DNA of 64,000 bases from Cristatella mucedo. Its lineage: Eukaryota; Bryozoa; Phylactolaemata; Cristatellidae. The stretch lies in contig WPIO01000008.1 in NCBI GenBank assembly GCA_009760855.2, forward strand, positions 6,992,001 to 7,056,000, written 5' to 3'. A model generated the notes under the pieces. That model worked only from the letters and a program-made list of their open reading frames with translations, made no database searches and was not told the DNA's origin. Both the position numbers and the translations under genes were made by a program. This document shows positions 1 through 12,351 of the stretch, in pieces; position 1 is the stretch's first letter, and every line of letters begins with the position of its first letter.

Positions 1-282
1 CTAGTGTTGATGTGCCTTGAAAACAAGGAAATGTAAAAGGTTTGACCATCCAGTCGTTAATAATGTTAGTGTGAACATGACTTAAGTATTGCTGCAGTTA
101 TTAGACTTTAGCAAATAAGAGCTGCCAAGTTGCTATGCTGGTGCACCCGGAAACGGTCAATGGTGATTTGGCTCGACTGGCAGAAAATTTGTGTTTTCAC
201 TAGTTTCCCTAGGAAAACAATGCAATCATCATGCAATCATCAAGGACGTTTCCAACATTTCTGCTTTTTTATCGCGCACCAT

Positions 283-400
283 AATAATAATAATACATCT
301 GATAAAGTGCCCCCCAGAGAACTCAATCTCTTTGTAGGCGCATTACAATTGCTGCAACGGAAGCTTGATATTGCATTATCCATTAAACGGCACCATATTG
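283..400 (-). mobile_element. LINE family A, 3' tail fragment
   Basis: The plus strand shows (AAT)n, then the complement of the family-A 3' end (GATAAAGTGC, then GAGAACTCAATCTCTTT, then GGCGC). This is the terminal hairpin and tail only, so the insertion is severely 5'-truncated. It is assigned by comparison with the longer copies in this window. Confidence 0.75.
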
Positions 401-1074
401 TCATTTGAAACTTCTTGTTTTCTTAGCCATTTGAGTGAAGTATACATGGCTGTAGCCTTCAGTTGAATCCTGAAAACTCGGAGCTCTCTTTGTATACAAC
501 ATGGCGTTGTGAAATTTTCATTCTGCTTAACGTATGTTCAGCCAAATTTGATATTGTTATCCATGCCAATGCAATCGCTGCCCCCTTTTTCTCCGAGTGT
601 GACAGACAACAGCAGTGCTGTTTGTCTGTGCAAGGGCATTTCTTTCTAGTATGTGAAAACATTGAAAAATTACACATGTTGCATCATTGCTAAAGTTACT
701 TCGTTGAAAATCTGTAAAATGTGGTTTGTAACGCTGGTTTTTAGTACATAATGTGACTGAAATGGCTAATAATTGTGGATCCATCGTAGTGGGGGATTAT
801 CGACTCTTCTTAATTGCCGGTGAAATCATCTTGTTGGCAAGCCGTTTTGATTATGAATCTAAAGACTTATCGTGAATCGGCATAGCAAGCAAGATTTTGT
901 TTGCCACAACTTATCATAGTATGTGAATTTTTCTATGCTACATTCATCTGTTCATCGCATGTCTGGCTAGGTGTGTTACCTCATGCAACTTGAGATGCTG
1001 TTGGCTCCTAGTTCGATTATCTTGTGAGTTAGAAGCTGTGCTGGCTGGATTCTTACCTCTTAGGATGTAGCTAT
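401..1074. other. No gene recognised
   Basis: The short open frames here overlap on both strands and show no known domain, splice-phase continuity or repeat signature. An upstream exon of the CUB receptor gene cannot be excluded. Confidence 0.4.
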
Positions 1075-3240
1075 ACAAGCATACAAAAGATCCGGACTAA
1101 CTGTCCATCGACAGGCATATGAAGACTACTGTAGGTCGTACCAATCGATCCTAGCAAAGGCCAAGTCTAGCTTTTATAAAAACATTGTTGAATCACAGAT
1201 GGACAATCCAAAAATGCTGATGTCGACAATAAACCATCTCCTCAACCGTTCCCAGATTAGCTCCTTACCTGATGATCCTAATGATGATCTAGCCGATCGC
1301 CTCTCTCGATTCTTTGTGCAGAAGATAGACAAGATCAGGGAATCCATCCCTGTGATGACAACCTCCCCACTAGAATGCTGTTCCTCAGTTCCTGGCTGCA
1401 CCTCAATGTCTGCATTTAAGCAGGTCACTAGTGATCTAGTCCTAAAGTTCGTATCTCAATCAAAGAAGACAACAAGTCCTCTGGACCCTATTCCTACTGT
1501 CCTGCTCCTACGTTGCATTGATCTACTGCTGCCATGCATAACTAACATAATTAATATGTCATTAGCCTCAGGTCATGTCCCAGCACCTTTCAAAAAAGCT
1601 GTAGTCAGGCCACTTCTCAAGAAAGCTACACTTGACCAAGAGAACTTGAGCAACTACCGCCCAGTTTCCCTTCTACCATTCCTATCAAAGACACTGGAAC
1701 GGGTCGTGGCGGACCAGCTGAACTCGTATATCAAAACCTCACACCTTGCTAGTAAGTTCCAGTCTGGCTTTAGAGCTAATCACTCCACAGAGTCAGCATT
1801 GCTTCGGGTATATAACGACCTACTTAGGAATGCAGACATGGGTAGAGTGTCTATGCTTGTTTTGCTCGATCTTTCGGCAGCGTTTGATACCATCGATCAC
1901 AAAGTTCTTCTAGAGCGCCTCTCATCTCGCCTGGGCATCACTGGCACTGCTCTGCAGTGGTTCAGGTCCTATCTCAGTGGGAGACTCCAGAGTATTGACA
2001 TGAATGGACAAAGATCATCTGAAGTACCTCTAAAATATGGAGTACCTCAGGGCTCAGTGCTAGGTCCGGTTCTTTTCACGGTTTATACTCTGCCTCTTGC
2101 TGATGTGATTGCCAAGCACAATCTAGGCTTTCACTTCTACGCGGATGACACTCAGTTGTGCCTTTGCTTTGATCCCTCCAAGCCTTCCAGCACCTCAAAT
2201 TCTCTAAACTCACTTGCTGCATGAATTGATGACATCTGCACATGGATGGCATCAAATTTTCTAAAACTGAACGATGATAAAACTAACTTACTAGTTATGG
2301 GCAAACCCAGTGTGATCCAGAGATTGGACAGGCTGACTCTCGAAATTGGCTCTGCCAGCATATCTCCAGTTGAATCAGCTCGAAATCTAGGTGTCATATT
2401 CCAAAGCGACCTCTCGTTAGACGACCATATCAACTCGACAGTCAAATCCGCCTATTTCCAGCTTCATAACATTGCTAAAATTCGGGCTTTTTTAGATAAA
2501 TATATCACATCTAAGTTGGTCCATGCATTCGTGACATCCCGTCTCGACTTCTGCAACTCACTGCTTACTGGCCTACCAGCATGTGCGATCAGGCGATTGC
2601 AGCTGGTGCAAAACTCAGCAGCTAGACTTATCTGCCGTGAGCGTCGCAGTTGCCACATTACTCCACTTCTCGCCGACCTGCACTGGCTACCAGTCAAGCA
2701 ACGGATTGACTTCAAGGTTTTGTCGCTCACTTTTAGGTCCCTTCATTCCATGGCTCCAGTCTATCTGTCAGATATACTACCCCATCAGGCCAAGCATCGT
2801 ACCACCTGCTTTTCGGAATCCAACAGTCTAGAAATACCTCGTACAAACCCTAAATCCTTTGGAGACCGTGCATTTAGTTCGTATGGTCCCAAAGCTTGGA
2901 ACTCCCTCCCGACCTGCGTGAGAACCTCCCTGACCTGACCACATTTAAAAGGAACTTAAAACACACCTATTTAGGACAGCATTTAGTGGGTCCCTGTGAT
3001 TCATCCTTGATGTGCTTATGCGTGCTGACACTGCATGCTGCCACTAACCACATTTGCATGCTGACCCTGTGCATGTCACCCCTAACCATATTATTCATTT
3101 CGTTTGTTTTTCAAGCATGATTTTACTTTCCATTCAATTGCATTTCCCTTTACAGCAAATGTAAAGCGCCTAGAGAGAGAGAGATTAAGTTCTGTGAGGG
3201 CGCTTTATCAAGTGAATTATTATTATTATTATTATTAGCT
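1075..3240 (+). mobile_element. LINE family A (L2/CR1-like non-LTR retrotransposon), longest copy
   Basis: This is the longest family-A copy. It begins inside the coding region just upstream of the reverse transcriptase, so any ORF1 and endonuclease are missing. It runs through the RT and the C-terminal domain, the 3' UTR, the terminal hairpin (AAATGTAAAGCGCCTAGAG through GAGGGCGCTTT) and ends in (ATT)n at about 3,236. The 5' truncation, short 3' microsatellite tail and absence of LTRs are typical of target-primed reverse transcription in the L2/CR1 group. It serves as the reference for the other family-A fragments listed here. Confidence 0.88.
1082..2992 (+). pseudogene. Reverse transcriptase of LINE family A, inactivated
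   Basis: The frame carries the RT motifs in order: [12 protein letters not shown] (catalytic Asp, palm motif A), [22 protein letters not shown] (catalytic YADD) and [10 protein letters not shown], then the family C-terminal region with [12 protein letters not shown] and AWNSLPT. It is interrupted by TGA at 2,222-2,224 where other copies read Cys (AACIDDI). The frame is the same on both sides, so this is a single nonsense change. Near 2,930 a run of four C in other copies is three C here, shifting frame, and an A is lost near 2,960. The copy cannot make a full enzyme. Upstream residues to about 1,082 read in frame without an obvious start. Confidence 0.88.
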
Positions 3241-3365
3241 GGTTGGCTTCGTGTATTCTTAAGTGGTTTAATGCCAGAGAACACGTTTTATCAGCTTACC
3301 GAAAAATCGAGCTCAGTGAACTAATACACCTTTCATTGACCATTGGTCCTTTCAACATTCATTTG

Positions 3366-3478
3366 TGCTTGGACTTGACCGCCAAGCACAATCTAGGCTT
3401 TCACTTGTATGCAGATGACACTCAGTTGTACCTTTGCTTTAATCTCTCCCAGCCCTCAATCATGTCAAATTCTTGAAG
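3366..3478 (+). mobile_element. LINE family A, RT fragment
   Basis: A short stretch encodes AKHNLGFHLYADDTQLY followed by a CFNLSQPS-like sequence, matching the YADD block of the copy at 1,075-3,240. It ends at a stop where the opposite-strand LINE fragment begins. Confidence 0.75.
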
Positions 3479-4290
3479 ACCGGCCTTGCAGCCATATTCA
3501 TAGTCAGCTGTAGTGGCATAATAGCTTTCTTTGGCAGCCCAGCCAGAAGGGAATTACAATAATCAAGCCGAGACAGAACTAAAGAGCTAGTTAAATTTCT
3601 TACAAGCCACTGTGGGAGACAGCTTCTAATCTTGGATAGGGATCAGATGTGATGGCTAGCTGTTGAAGCAGTCTTCTGAATTAAGCTTTTGAAATTGAGG
3701 CAGCTGTCGAACACGACACCTAGATTACGAGCACGTGGTGAAGGTCGCACAATAGCATCACCTATTAGAAGAGCAAAGCCTTTTAATCCAGCCACACGCC
3801 TAGGGTGTCCTGTGAGCAGGAGTTAGGTTTTATCGTCATTTAATTCCAGGAAGTTTTCCGACATCCAGGATCGAATATCGGCAAGGCAAGCATTCAGTTT
3901 CTCAGTTGCTGCAGCAGATTCCGACGGTTTAAATGACAAATACAACTGAGTATCGTCAGCATAGAAGTGATATCCTATTCCATGGGCCTTAATCACTTTT
4001 CCCAGAGGTTGTGTATAAATGGAGAACAGCAAGGGACCGAGTACAGACCCTTGAGGGACTCCACAGGTGACCCTTCTCATGTCTGAGACCTGACCCCCAC
4101 ACGACACGGATTGAACACGATCAGACAAGTTTGATTTAAACCATGCTAGTGCTTCGTCTGCCAGACCGATCGTTGTTGTTCTCAATCGTTCAAGCAGAAC
4201 TTCGTGATCAATGGTGTCGAAGGCAGCAGACAGATCTAGCAGAGCTAGGGCAGTGACATTCCCGTCGTCGTTGCCATGTAGAATGTCATT
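3479..4290 (-). mobile_element. LINE fragment of a distinct L2/CR1-like subfamily
   Basis: On the minus strand the sequence encodes [19 protein letters not shown], a [20 protein letters not shown] block, YHFYADDTQLYLSF and LELNDDKT. It then runs into a diverged C-terminal part ([13 protein letters not shown]-like) down to about 3,480. The residues differ clearly from family A (GIGYHFYADD versus NLGFHFYADD), so this is a related but separate lineage. Stops interrupt it, including one directly after NDDKT. No 3' tail is seen. Confidence 0.8.
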
Positions 4291-4309
4291 GTTAACACTC
4301 TGTCTTCAG

Positions 4310-4775
4310 CCTACCTATCAAAACTACTCCAACACCAGGCAAAGAATCGTACAATTCGCTGTTCTGACTCAAATTGTTTAGCTATACCTCGTACGAACCT
4401 CAAACCCTTGAGAAACTATGCATGTAGTTCAAATGCTCCTAAAGCCTGGAACTCGCTGCCGACTGATGTCACGACATCTCTGACATGCCGACATTTTAAA
4501 TTAAGAAGCTTAAAAATGCCTATTTATTACAGCATTTTGTGAGTCCTTGTGATATGTACTTTGTGGGCTTATGCATAGTGACACTGTACCTTCTGCTACT
4601 AGCCTTATCTACATATTGACCTTGTGGATGTCACATCTAACCATGTTATGCTTGATGAAAATGCGAATGGTACCACTAATTATTTGGTCTTGCTTCTTTA
4701 CAGCATCTATAAAGTGCCTAGAAAAAAGTTCTGAGAAGTTGTTTGAGGGTGCTATACAAATGTATTTTTATTATT
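4310..4775 (+). mobile_element. LINE family A, 3' end fragment
   Basis: The sequence starts within the C-terminal RT region (CTACCTATCAAAACTACTCC; compare [11 protein letters not shown]) and continues through [12 protein letters not shown]. The 3' UTR has TGCTACTAGCC, and a decayed hairpin follows (AAAGTGCCTAG, then GAGGGTGCTA) with a short T-rich tail. It is more diverged than the 1,075 copy. Confidence 0.75.
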
Positions 4776-4867
4776 TGTGAAGTTCCAGCTGTTTCTGGCT
4801 CCGTTGGCCTATTGCACTAGTTTTCTTAGTTTTAACCAGTATCACTATTGCAGTGCACTTTGTTTGG

Positions 4868-7800
4868 ATGTCTTTGCTGTCGAATTTTGTTATCCCTCTG
4901 TCTGCATTGCATCCAAGTGAGCCAGCAAATGAAGTGCAGCTTTCAGCTCCTTAGTAGCCATGTATGCTGTGTATCAACTTCGCCATGCCGATTATGAATT
5001 TCTCCCCTCAGATTGTAGGATACAGTTCTCGAATGCGTTTTCTGTGCCCCTCCATGGCTATGTGGATCCAAGCTTACCTATCGACTGTCTCTACTCCTAC
5101 CTTGCCAACCCAACCTATGCACCGCTGTCCTTCACCTTCACCGATTTTAACATCACAAGCGGATATTTGGCTTTCAGTGTTGTCAACAAGACGATCGCCA
5201 ACTACACAGGTAGGTCAATCAAGGAACGTCTCTTTTTTGCATTTATGCATGTTCTATCACAGCCCGTGCCACATGGCCAGTGTTAGTCAATCGTCATCCA
5301 AGGTTTCTCACTCCAAATATGGCAGCTTTGCTACTGTGGAGCCAAGATGCAGGCACAAATAGACACCCCGGATGCCATTAGTGCCCAAACTTACGGTAAC
5401 AATATTCCATGCCGTAGTGTGTGTGCATGCACGTTTTCGTTTGTGCAAGTGCGTGCGTGCATGTGTGTGAATATGGGTGGCAGCCTAAAATAATGGTGCT
5501 GACTAGTGCTTCATCAGCAGCTGTGCAAAGCCGTTTAATCTCGTCTCGGCCATGCAGAAGCCGTCCTCATACCTTGCTGATGGTGTGTGTGACAGTGAGG
5601 TGTGTGCTTGTTACAGCTCAACAGCAAATGCGACTTGTTTGGCCATGGCGCGTGTATTAATAATAGTAATAATAATAATAATAATAATGCACTTGATAAA
5701 GCGCCCTCAGAGAACTCAATCTCTCTTTAGGCGCTTTACATTTGCTACAAAGGGAAATGCAATTGAATGGTGAGTAATATCATGCTTGATAAACAAACAA
5801 AATGAATAACATGGTTAGGGGTGACATGCACAGGGTCAGCATGCAAATGTGGTTAGTGGCAGCATGCACAGTGTCAGCACGCATAAGCACATCAAGGACG
5901 AATCACAGGGACCCACTAAATGCTGTCCTAAATAGGTGTTTCTAAATTCTTTTTAAATGTGGTCAGGTCAGGGGATGTTCTGACGCAAGTCGGGAGGGAG
6001 TTCCAGGCTTTGGGAGCATACGAACTAAATGCACGGTCTCCAAAGGACTTGAGGTTTGTACGAGGTATTTGTAGACTGTTGGATTCCGAAAAGCAGGTGG
6101 TTGGACGCTTGGCCTGATGGGGAGTATATCTGAGAGATAGGCTGGAGCCAAAGAATGAAGTGACCTAATAGTGAGTGACAAAACCTTGAAGTCAATCCGT
6201 TGCTTGACTGGTAGCCACTGCAGGTCGGCGAGAAGTGGAGTAATGTGGCAACTTCGACGCTCACGACAGACAAGCCTAGCTGCTGAGTTTTGCACCAGCT
6301 GCAATCGCCTGATCGCACATGCTGGTAGGCCAGTAAGCAGTGAGTTGCAGAAGTCGAGACGGGATGTCACGAATGCATGGACCAACTTGGAGTGGTATCC
6401 TTATCTAAAAAAGCCCGAATTTTAGCAATGTTGTGAAGCTGAAAATAGGCAGATTTGACTGTGGAGCTGATATGGTCGTCTAACGAGAGGTCGCTTTGGA
6501 ATATGACACCTAGATTTCTAGCTGACCAGACCACGAACGTGTATTGCATTTAAAATCTGCCTCTTTGTAGTTGTGCGCACTTCATTATGCCATGGCATGA
6601 CACGAAATGGCTGCAGATGTGCTGGCCATTGGCTCTTAACCGTTTAGCAGTATCTTTTGCCACTGCCACTGCGGCCGGTTCTGAAATGTCTTGTTCGTGG
6701 TCTGGTCACTTACTTGTGGGCTGTGTGTCGTCCTTTTGTTAGTTGGCCTGCCAATCACACTCGCACTTGCCATCGTTGACAGCCGTGGGAAAACTGCAAC
6801 GAGCCTTTTCTGACCCTGCGGTTGGGTTGGGATCTTGTGTTTCAGGTGTGGGGCTGCAACCTGATGTCATACAGCCAATCTCGGCTACTTTGACCATCAG
6901 ACTGGTCGTCACAGCAGGTGGACAGTCCTTCACCGGCTTGGTGGCGAAGACATCCTCCGGTGCGTACCTTTGAAGGGACGCCACCAGCGCTCAGTCCTCT
7001 GGTACTTCAACGGCCGAAAGCTGTGAATTATTGCTGCCCTAGCTGTCATGGCTTGGAAACGGTTGATGATCTACATAATCCGGCTGAGTCATCCATGCGA
7101 AAGGCCCCGTAGCATGCACTAGGGTTGCAGCAATCTTCGGTGACTTTTTTTCTTTCCTTATTACTGTGCTAAAGGCAAGCGTGGCTGTCCTGCCTCGATC
7201 CTTTGCTCAGCGCTGCAATGGCTATGCGCCAACGGGTAGTTTGGGCTTGTGAGGCAGGGCAGGGGTTCTCTGTTCAGCTCTCTTCAGTCATTTCTTCTGT
7301 TAAATCTCTCTGGCATCGTCGTGTCTCGTTCAGGCTGTACTAATACCATCCTTATCAGTGGCACCTACTCTGTCTCGTATCCTCCCTCTGGCATGGACCT
7401 CTACGACAACAACTTGAACTGTCGCTGGCTTGTAAGGACTGCCAACTCGTCATATAAACTAATGGTGACTGTGACACATCTGGACTTGGCTTCCGACCTT
7501 GACCGCCTCGTGGTTGGCGACGGTTTCTCGTCGAGGTCTATTGGGTCACCAGCGATTTTCCAGCATGGCAGCGCAGTAGGTAAGATGAAGAAACGTCACT
7601 ACCATGACGAGACGCTCCTGCACTGTCACTCCGAACTGCAGCGTCATGCACCGCTCATCTGCTTGCTCGGCACTGCTGTCTGTCGTGACAGCTAGCTCCT
7701 GCTTTTTACTTGGTGTGCTCCATTTTCTTGCAGTTTTGTCACATTGTCTCAGTTGAGTTTAGTGACACACGGTGCAATCTGTAAGTAGCTTGACATAAAT

Positions 7801-10800
7801 GCTTAAGTAATTAATTTTTAAGTATTTACTTTGCCACACTACGTTGTTTGCTTCTTTGAACCTGGTGTGCTAATTACCGCCTCTGATCGGCAGCAGCAGC
7901 TGGAGTATGTGCCCGTGCAGCAAAATGCAGGTAAACGAGAGTGCTTGAAATAGGATACCCGTCAAGCATGAAGCGAACTGTAGGAGTTGCAGTGCTGAAA
8001 GGACTGGTGTCCTGAGGTATTCATTCAGTCTGGAAGGGGAAGGCTCAAAGTCCTCGCCGTCGTTGTGCATGGATTGTAGAGTTAAACCTTGTAGGGTTTG
8101 CAGAGCAAAAACATTCACCACCGACAATCTTAAGCTAACCAGAGTTTCACACTGGTGGCTGATATATTCTGCAATTTGCCTGTTCATAGCTGGAGCTTGC
8201 TACCTGCTGCTGTTTCTTCCGGGCTACCCTATCCTAAAGGTGCTGGAAGGATAACACTGCTGAGTATGTGCTTTTGACAGCTGTTTTATACAGGCACTGG
8301 CTTTGACCTGAGTGCGTCACTGCAGACGTGCCAAGGCCTGCTGGTCGTTGCTAACACTACTTCAGCATAAATGTGACATTGGACTCAGTGTAAATATGTT
8401 CGTATGTATCTGCATCTGTAACTCTTCAAACCATCCCAAGACTAAGTCGTTTTTATGCGGGAGAGTTTTCGGCTTCGGGTTTGCATATTGTGGCCAATAT
8501 ACTACATAGTACATAGCAAAGAGAAGTGAGAGGCATAGCTAAGTGGAGAGAATAGTCGAATGAGTGAGTGGCATACATAGAGACAATGGCTCATGCCGGC
8601 TAGATAGGATGTGCTGGAGGGTCGGCGACAGAAGAAACGATGAGGTCGTGTTGTGATGGCACCTGCCACCATCGAGCTCATTGACGAGCTTTTAACCTGT
8701 GAAGATGTCACCTTCGTGTCTGCTGTCTTAAGTCGTTCGGTTTCTTTACATCTACGGCTTTCATTCGCACCAGCTAAAAGTGCTCAAACATTTCATAGCA
8801 CTTACTCAAGTGATTTGTTTCAGGTACTCCCATTTTGATGAGTGGTGACTCAGCAATCCTTCAGTTTCTGACAGATGAAGCAGGATCAGGAAAAGGCTTT
8901 TCCGTGACATTCACTTCTCTCGGTTGGTTGACTCCATTGTGCACTGTGCATTCCGTCAAGTTATTCTGCAGAGTCGTGCATGCATTTTACTGTGTATCAT
9001 CACATTGAAGTGCCGGCATATTGTAAACATGTGATCCCTGCCACTCTAATCATAGCATAGGCCTAAGAAAAAGCATAAGAGGAAAGGAGGCGTAAGGAAG
9101 GGAGGCGCTGCCAGACTGCATATATTGCCCCCTCCAAGCCGACCCAGAGAGCAGCGTGGACGGTCTTGCCTTCACTCGACAGCCTCGTGGCTATCGCTTG
9201 GTTGCATCATACATGAAACATAGCCGTACATGTTGTGCTTCTGCCAGAAGTCTGATCGATGCTTGCTTTCATCTCGCTACTGATATCTTCCTCGTGTGAA
9301 TGCTTGCCCACTGCGTATTAAGAGAGCAGCCACCGGTGGAGAGATTTGCGCAATGTAGTATTAGGTGATGCAGCTGGTGAGAGGCGATTTTTTTTGGCAT
9401 CGATGCTCGTAACGGGAATCGCCTTGGTAAGTCCTGTGAATCTGACTACCATCAGCAGCATATGGACTGTGATTGATTCACTCCCAACTGGAATCAAGAT
9501 CCGGGTCCCGGTTGCTAGATAGTGCAAGTAGCTAGCTCTCTGAAGGATGTGCAATGTGAGCATGAGACACAATCTTGTTACAACTGCTGAGCAGCACCCG
9601 GCAGTGCTTATGAACTGAGGTTTCTTGTATTGCATTGTACACGTCAGGACATACCCACGCACGATCAATCTCATTCTGATTTTAGCCATGTTCAATTCCT
9701 TATGAAATTGCCTGGTTTTGGTTTATAGCGTTTGGCGGCAAGTATATGTATAATGGCAGCATTTCATTGCAATTCGCTGGTACTGATGGATGCAGCGTGG
9801 ATCCGGCCACCGGAAGTTGCGACTCATACTTTTTACTCCAAGCAGAGGTCAACAAGCAGGTGAATGCTCATGCTGGTCTTAGCTTAGACAAGGAGTTGCC
9901 TCTTATTGCATGTCTCTCTCATTCTTGTTGCGTTTTCTTTCTGCATTCGTTACTGGATAAACATCCCCACACTGAATACTCGATTGGCTGCATTCACCTG
10001 CCTCTTAAGACGTGATTAGCTGCTGACACCGGGCATCGACAGCGCCCTATTGGCTGTCATGTGCAAAGACTGGATTTTCTGAAACATGGAAGTGTCATAC
10101 GCTTGGCTGTCCTCGCTAACGTTATCCTCACTAGCACTTGATCTGGATCTAGGTTTTTTAGTGTTCTGGGACAGTGAGAAACAACTCACTGTCAAGTCGT
10201 ATCGATCGTGATGCTTATGAAGGTCGATAGGACGACTGCAACAGCCCCACTGGAACCGAAAAAGGTTTTAGGTTCGTCTCCGACCCTCACTAGTTCACAT
10301 CATGGCGCAAAGCGTTCAATGTATGCAGACACGATTTCCTTGCGACATCCTAAGGTAGCGAGTGATCGTAAGTTGCCCGTCTAACCACCCCGGACTGCAA
10401 GCCGGCTCGATCTCTTAAATCCTCTGGAACCGACAGACCAGCTGTTCCCACTTGCAGCTTGTGCTGCAAGCTCAGGGGATGGTTTTTTGCCTGCCGAGCT
10501 GCTGTGGGCTGTGTGAATCTTAGCCGCACGCAGTGCTTAGCACGTTCGGCACGCCAGCTCCCTGCGTACCTTCGAGACTGGCTTGAAGACTTGTCTCATC
10601 GGCGGCATCTATCGGGCTTAGGACTGTGCGTTTGTGATGCTGCTGCTGCGTGACAGCGGTCGAGAGCTAGAAGCCCCATGCAAGTCGAGCGCAGCTGACA
10701 TTTGCCCGAGCAAAATGAAGAGTATCAATACGAAACAAAACTAGAAGTACAGGCTACAAAGATCAAACAAATGCCATGCGAGCCAAAGTGGCAAATGCTT

Positions 10801-12316
10801 GTCTTATCGGTGCAGCACTGCCCTTCATTCCTTTCATTCTCAGCACATCTGTACTCACCTGATGTCCTGTGCTACTGGGGTTACTGTGGTTTGCAGTACC
10901 CTCCAGTAACCCCCAGCCACCTGCCAGGTAGTGCAGGTTATTTGACCAGGCACTACTGTTGGGGCGACAATTACTGGAGAGTCCATGTAATCGAAGTATA
11001 TGATGAACCAATAGAAAATGAACCAACATCACTGGTCTCCGATATCGTGCATGTGTTGTGTTAGTGTGGCTTCGGTGAGGCAGATCTTGGGAGTCTGTCT
11101 CACGGAGGCACCAGCATGGCTGTGAGGGGTAAAAGAGACTCAATCTTTATTCCTCAAAGCGTACACATATGAGAGCTCGATGAATCACAGAAGCTGCATC
11201 GAGAAATATACCATACATTAGTGGCCGGACCCTGGGCTGTGTCAACGGCTTAACCATTGGCCGCAGGTGAGGCGTTAGCAATAGTTACAACACCAACAGG
11301 CACATACAACACATGCTTGGTATCTTCATGCATGTTTATATCCAATGTTTGCACCTTTCTGAACCTTCATCTAGGCTTGCTTTTCACTTTTGTGTGTGCG
11401 CATGCATGAAGGCATGCCTGTGTGTAGCCTATATCTGCAGATTTACATTTTTTAAGCATCCAGTAGGTTTAGATAGGTTTAAAAGTAATGGCCACCAGCA
11501 CTTGGGTGCAGCATTATTCTGTGATATTTACTCATGTTCATCATTTGCTATTAAGCAATTCTCAAAGTTCTGCTCAATCTTTATTTGGGCAACCATGTGT
11601 GCACTAAGATAGTTAACGTAAAGGTGCTGACATTGAGTAAAGGTGCTTTGTGAGATTGCCTGTTTCTCCTAACCTTTAGATCAGCATCAGCAATGTAGTT
11701 GTGAGCTTTGGTATGCTACTGTGCTGATCGGTTTGCATCAGGGCTTTGTGCTGTGTTCTGTTGTAGATCGTGTTGCATTTGATCAACGAAACTTTACTGT
11801 ATGCACAGTCTATGCTGGTGTATGATGGTGCCTCAATGCAAGATCCGCTGCTTATGAGATTCGAGTAAGAATTTGGAACATCTATTATAGTTGCACTTCG
11901 GTAACCGTAACTTTGTGGTGTGTCAGTCATCACTGTGAATTCCAATAATGGCTTTGTTAGTCATCATCTGTAATGTTTAGTTCATATGCTCCAAAAGCCT
12001 GGAACTCCCTCCGACCTGCGTCAGAACATCCCCTGACCTGGCCACATTTAAAAGGAACCTAAAAACACATCTATTTAGGACAGCATTTAGTGGGTCCCTG
12101 TGATTCGTACTTGATGTGCTTATGCGTGCTGACACTGTGCATGCTGCCACTAACCACATTTGCATGCTGACCCTGTGCATGTCACCCCTAACCATGTTAT
12201 TCATTTTGCTTGTTTATCAAGCATGATATTACTCACCATTCAATTGCATTTCCCTTTGTAGCAAATGTAAAGCGCCTAAAGAGAGATTGAGTTCTCTGAG
12301 GGCGCTTTATCAAGTG

Positions 12317-12351
<35 letters not shown>

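Noticed and set aside
8298-8373. Possible extra receptor exon after TTTATACAG
   Set aside because: It keeps phase but stops at TAA after 25 codons, and the 7579-8824 join already completes the CUB module.
10456-10653. Cys-rich frame after a CACTTGCAG acceptor
   Set aside because: The phase does not agree with the neighbouring receptor exons except through stop-containing frames, and no domain is visible.
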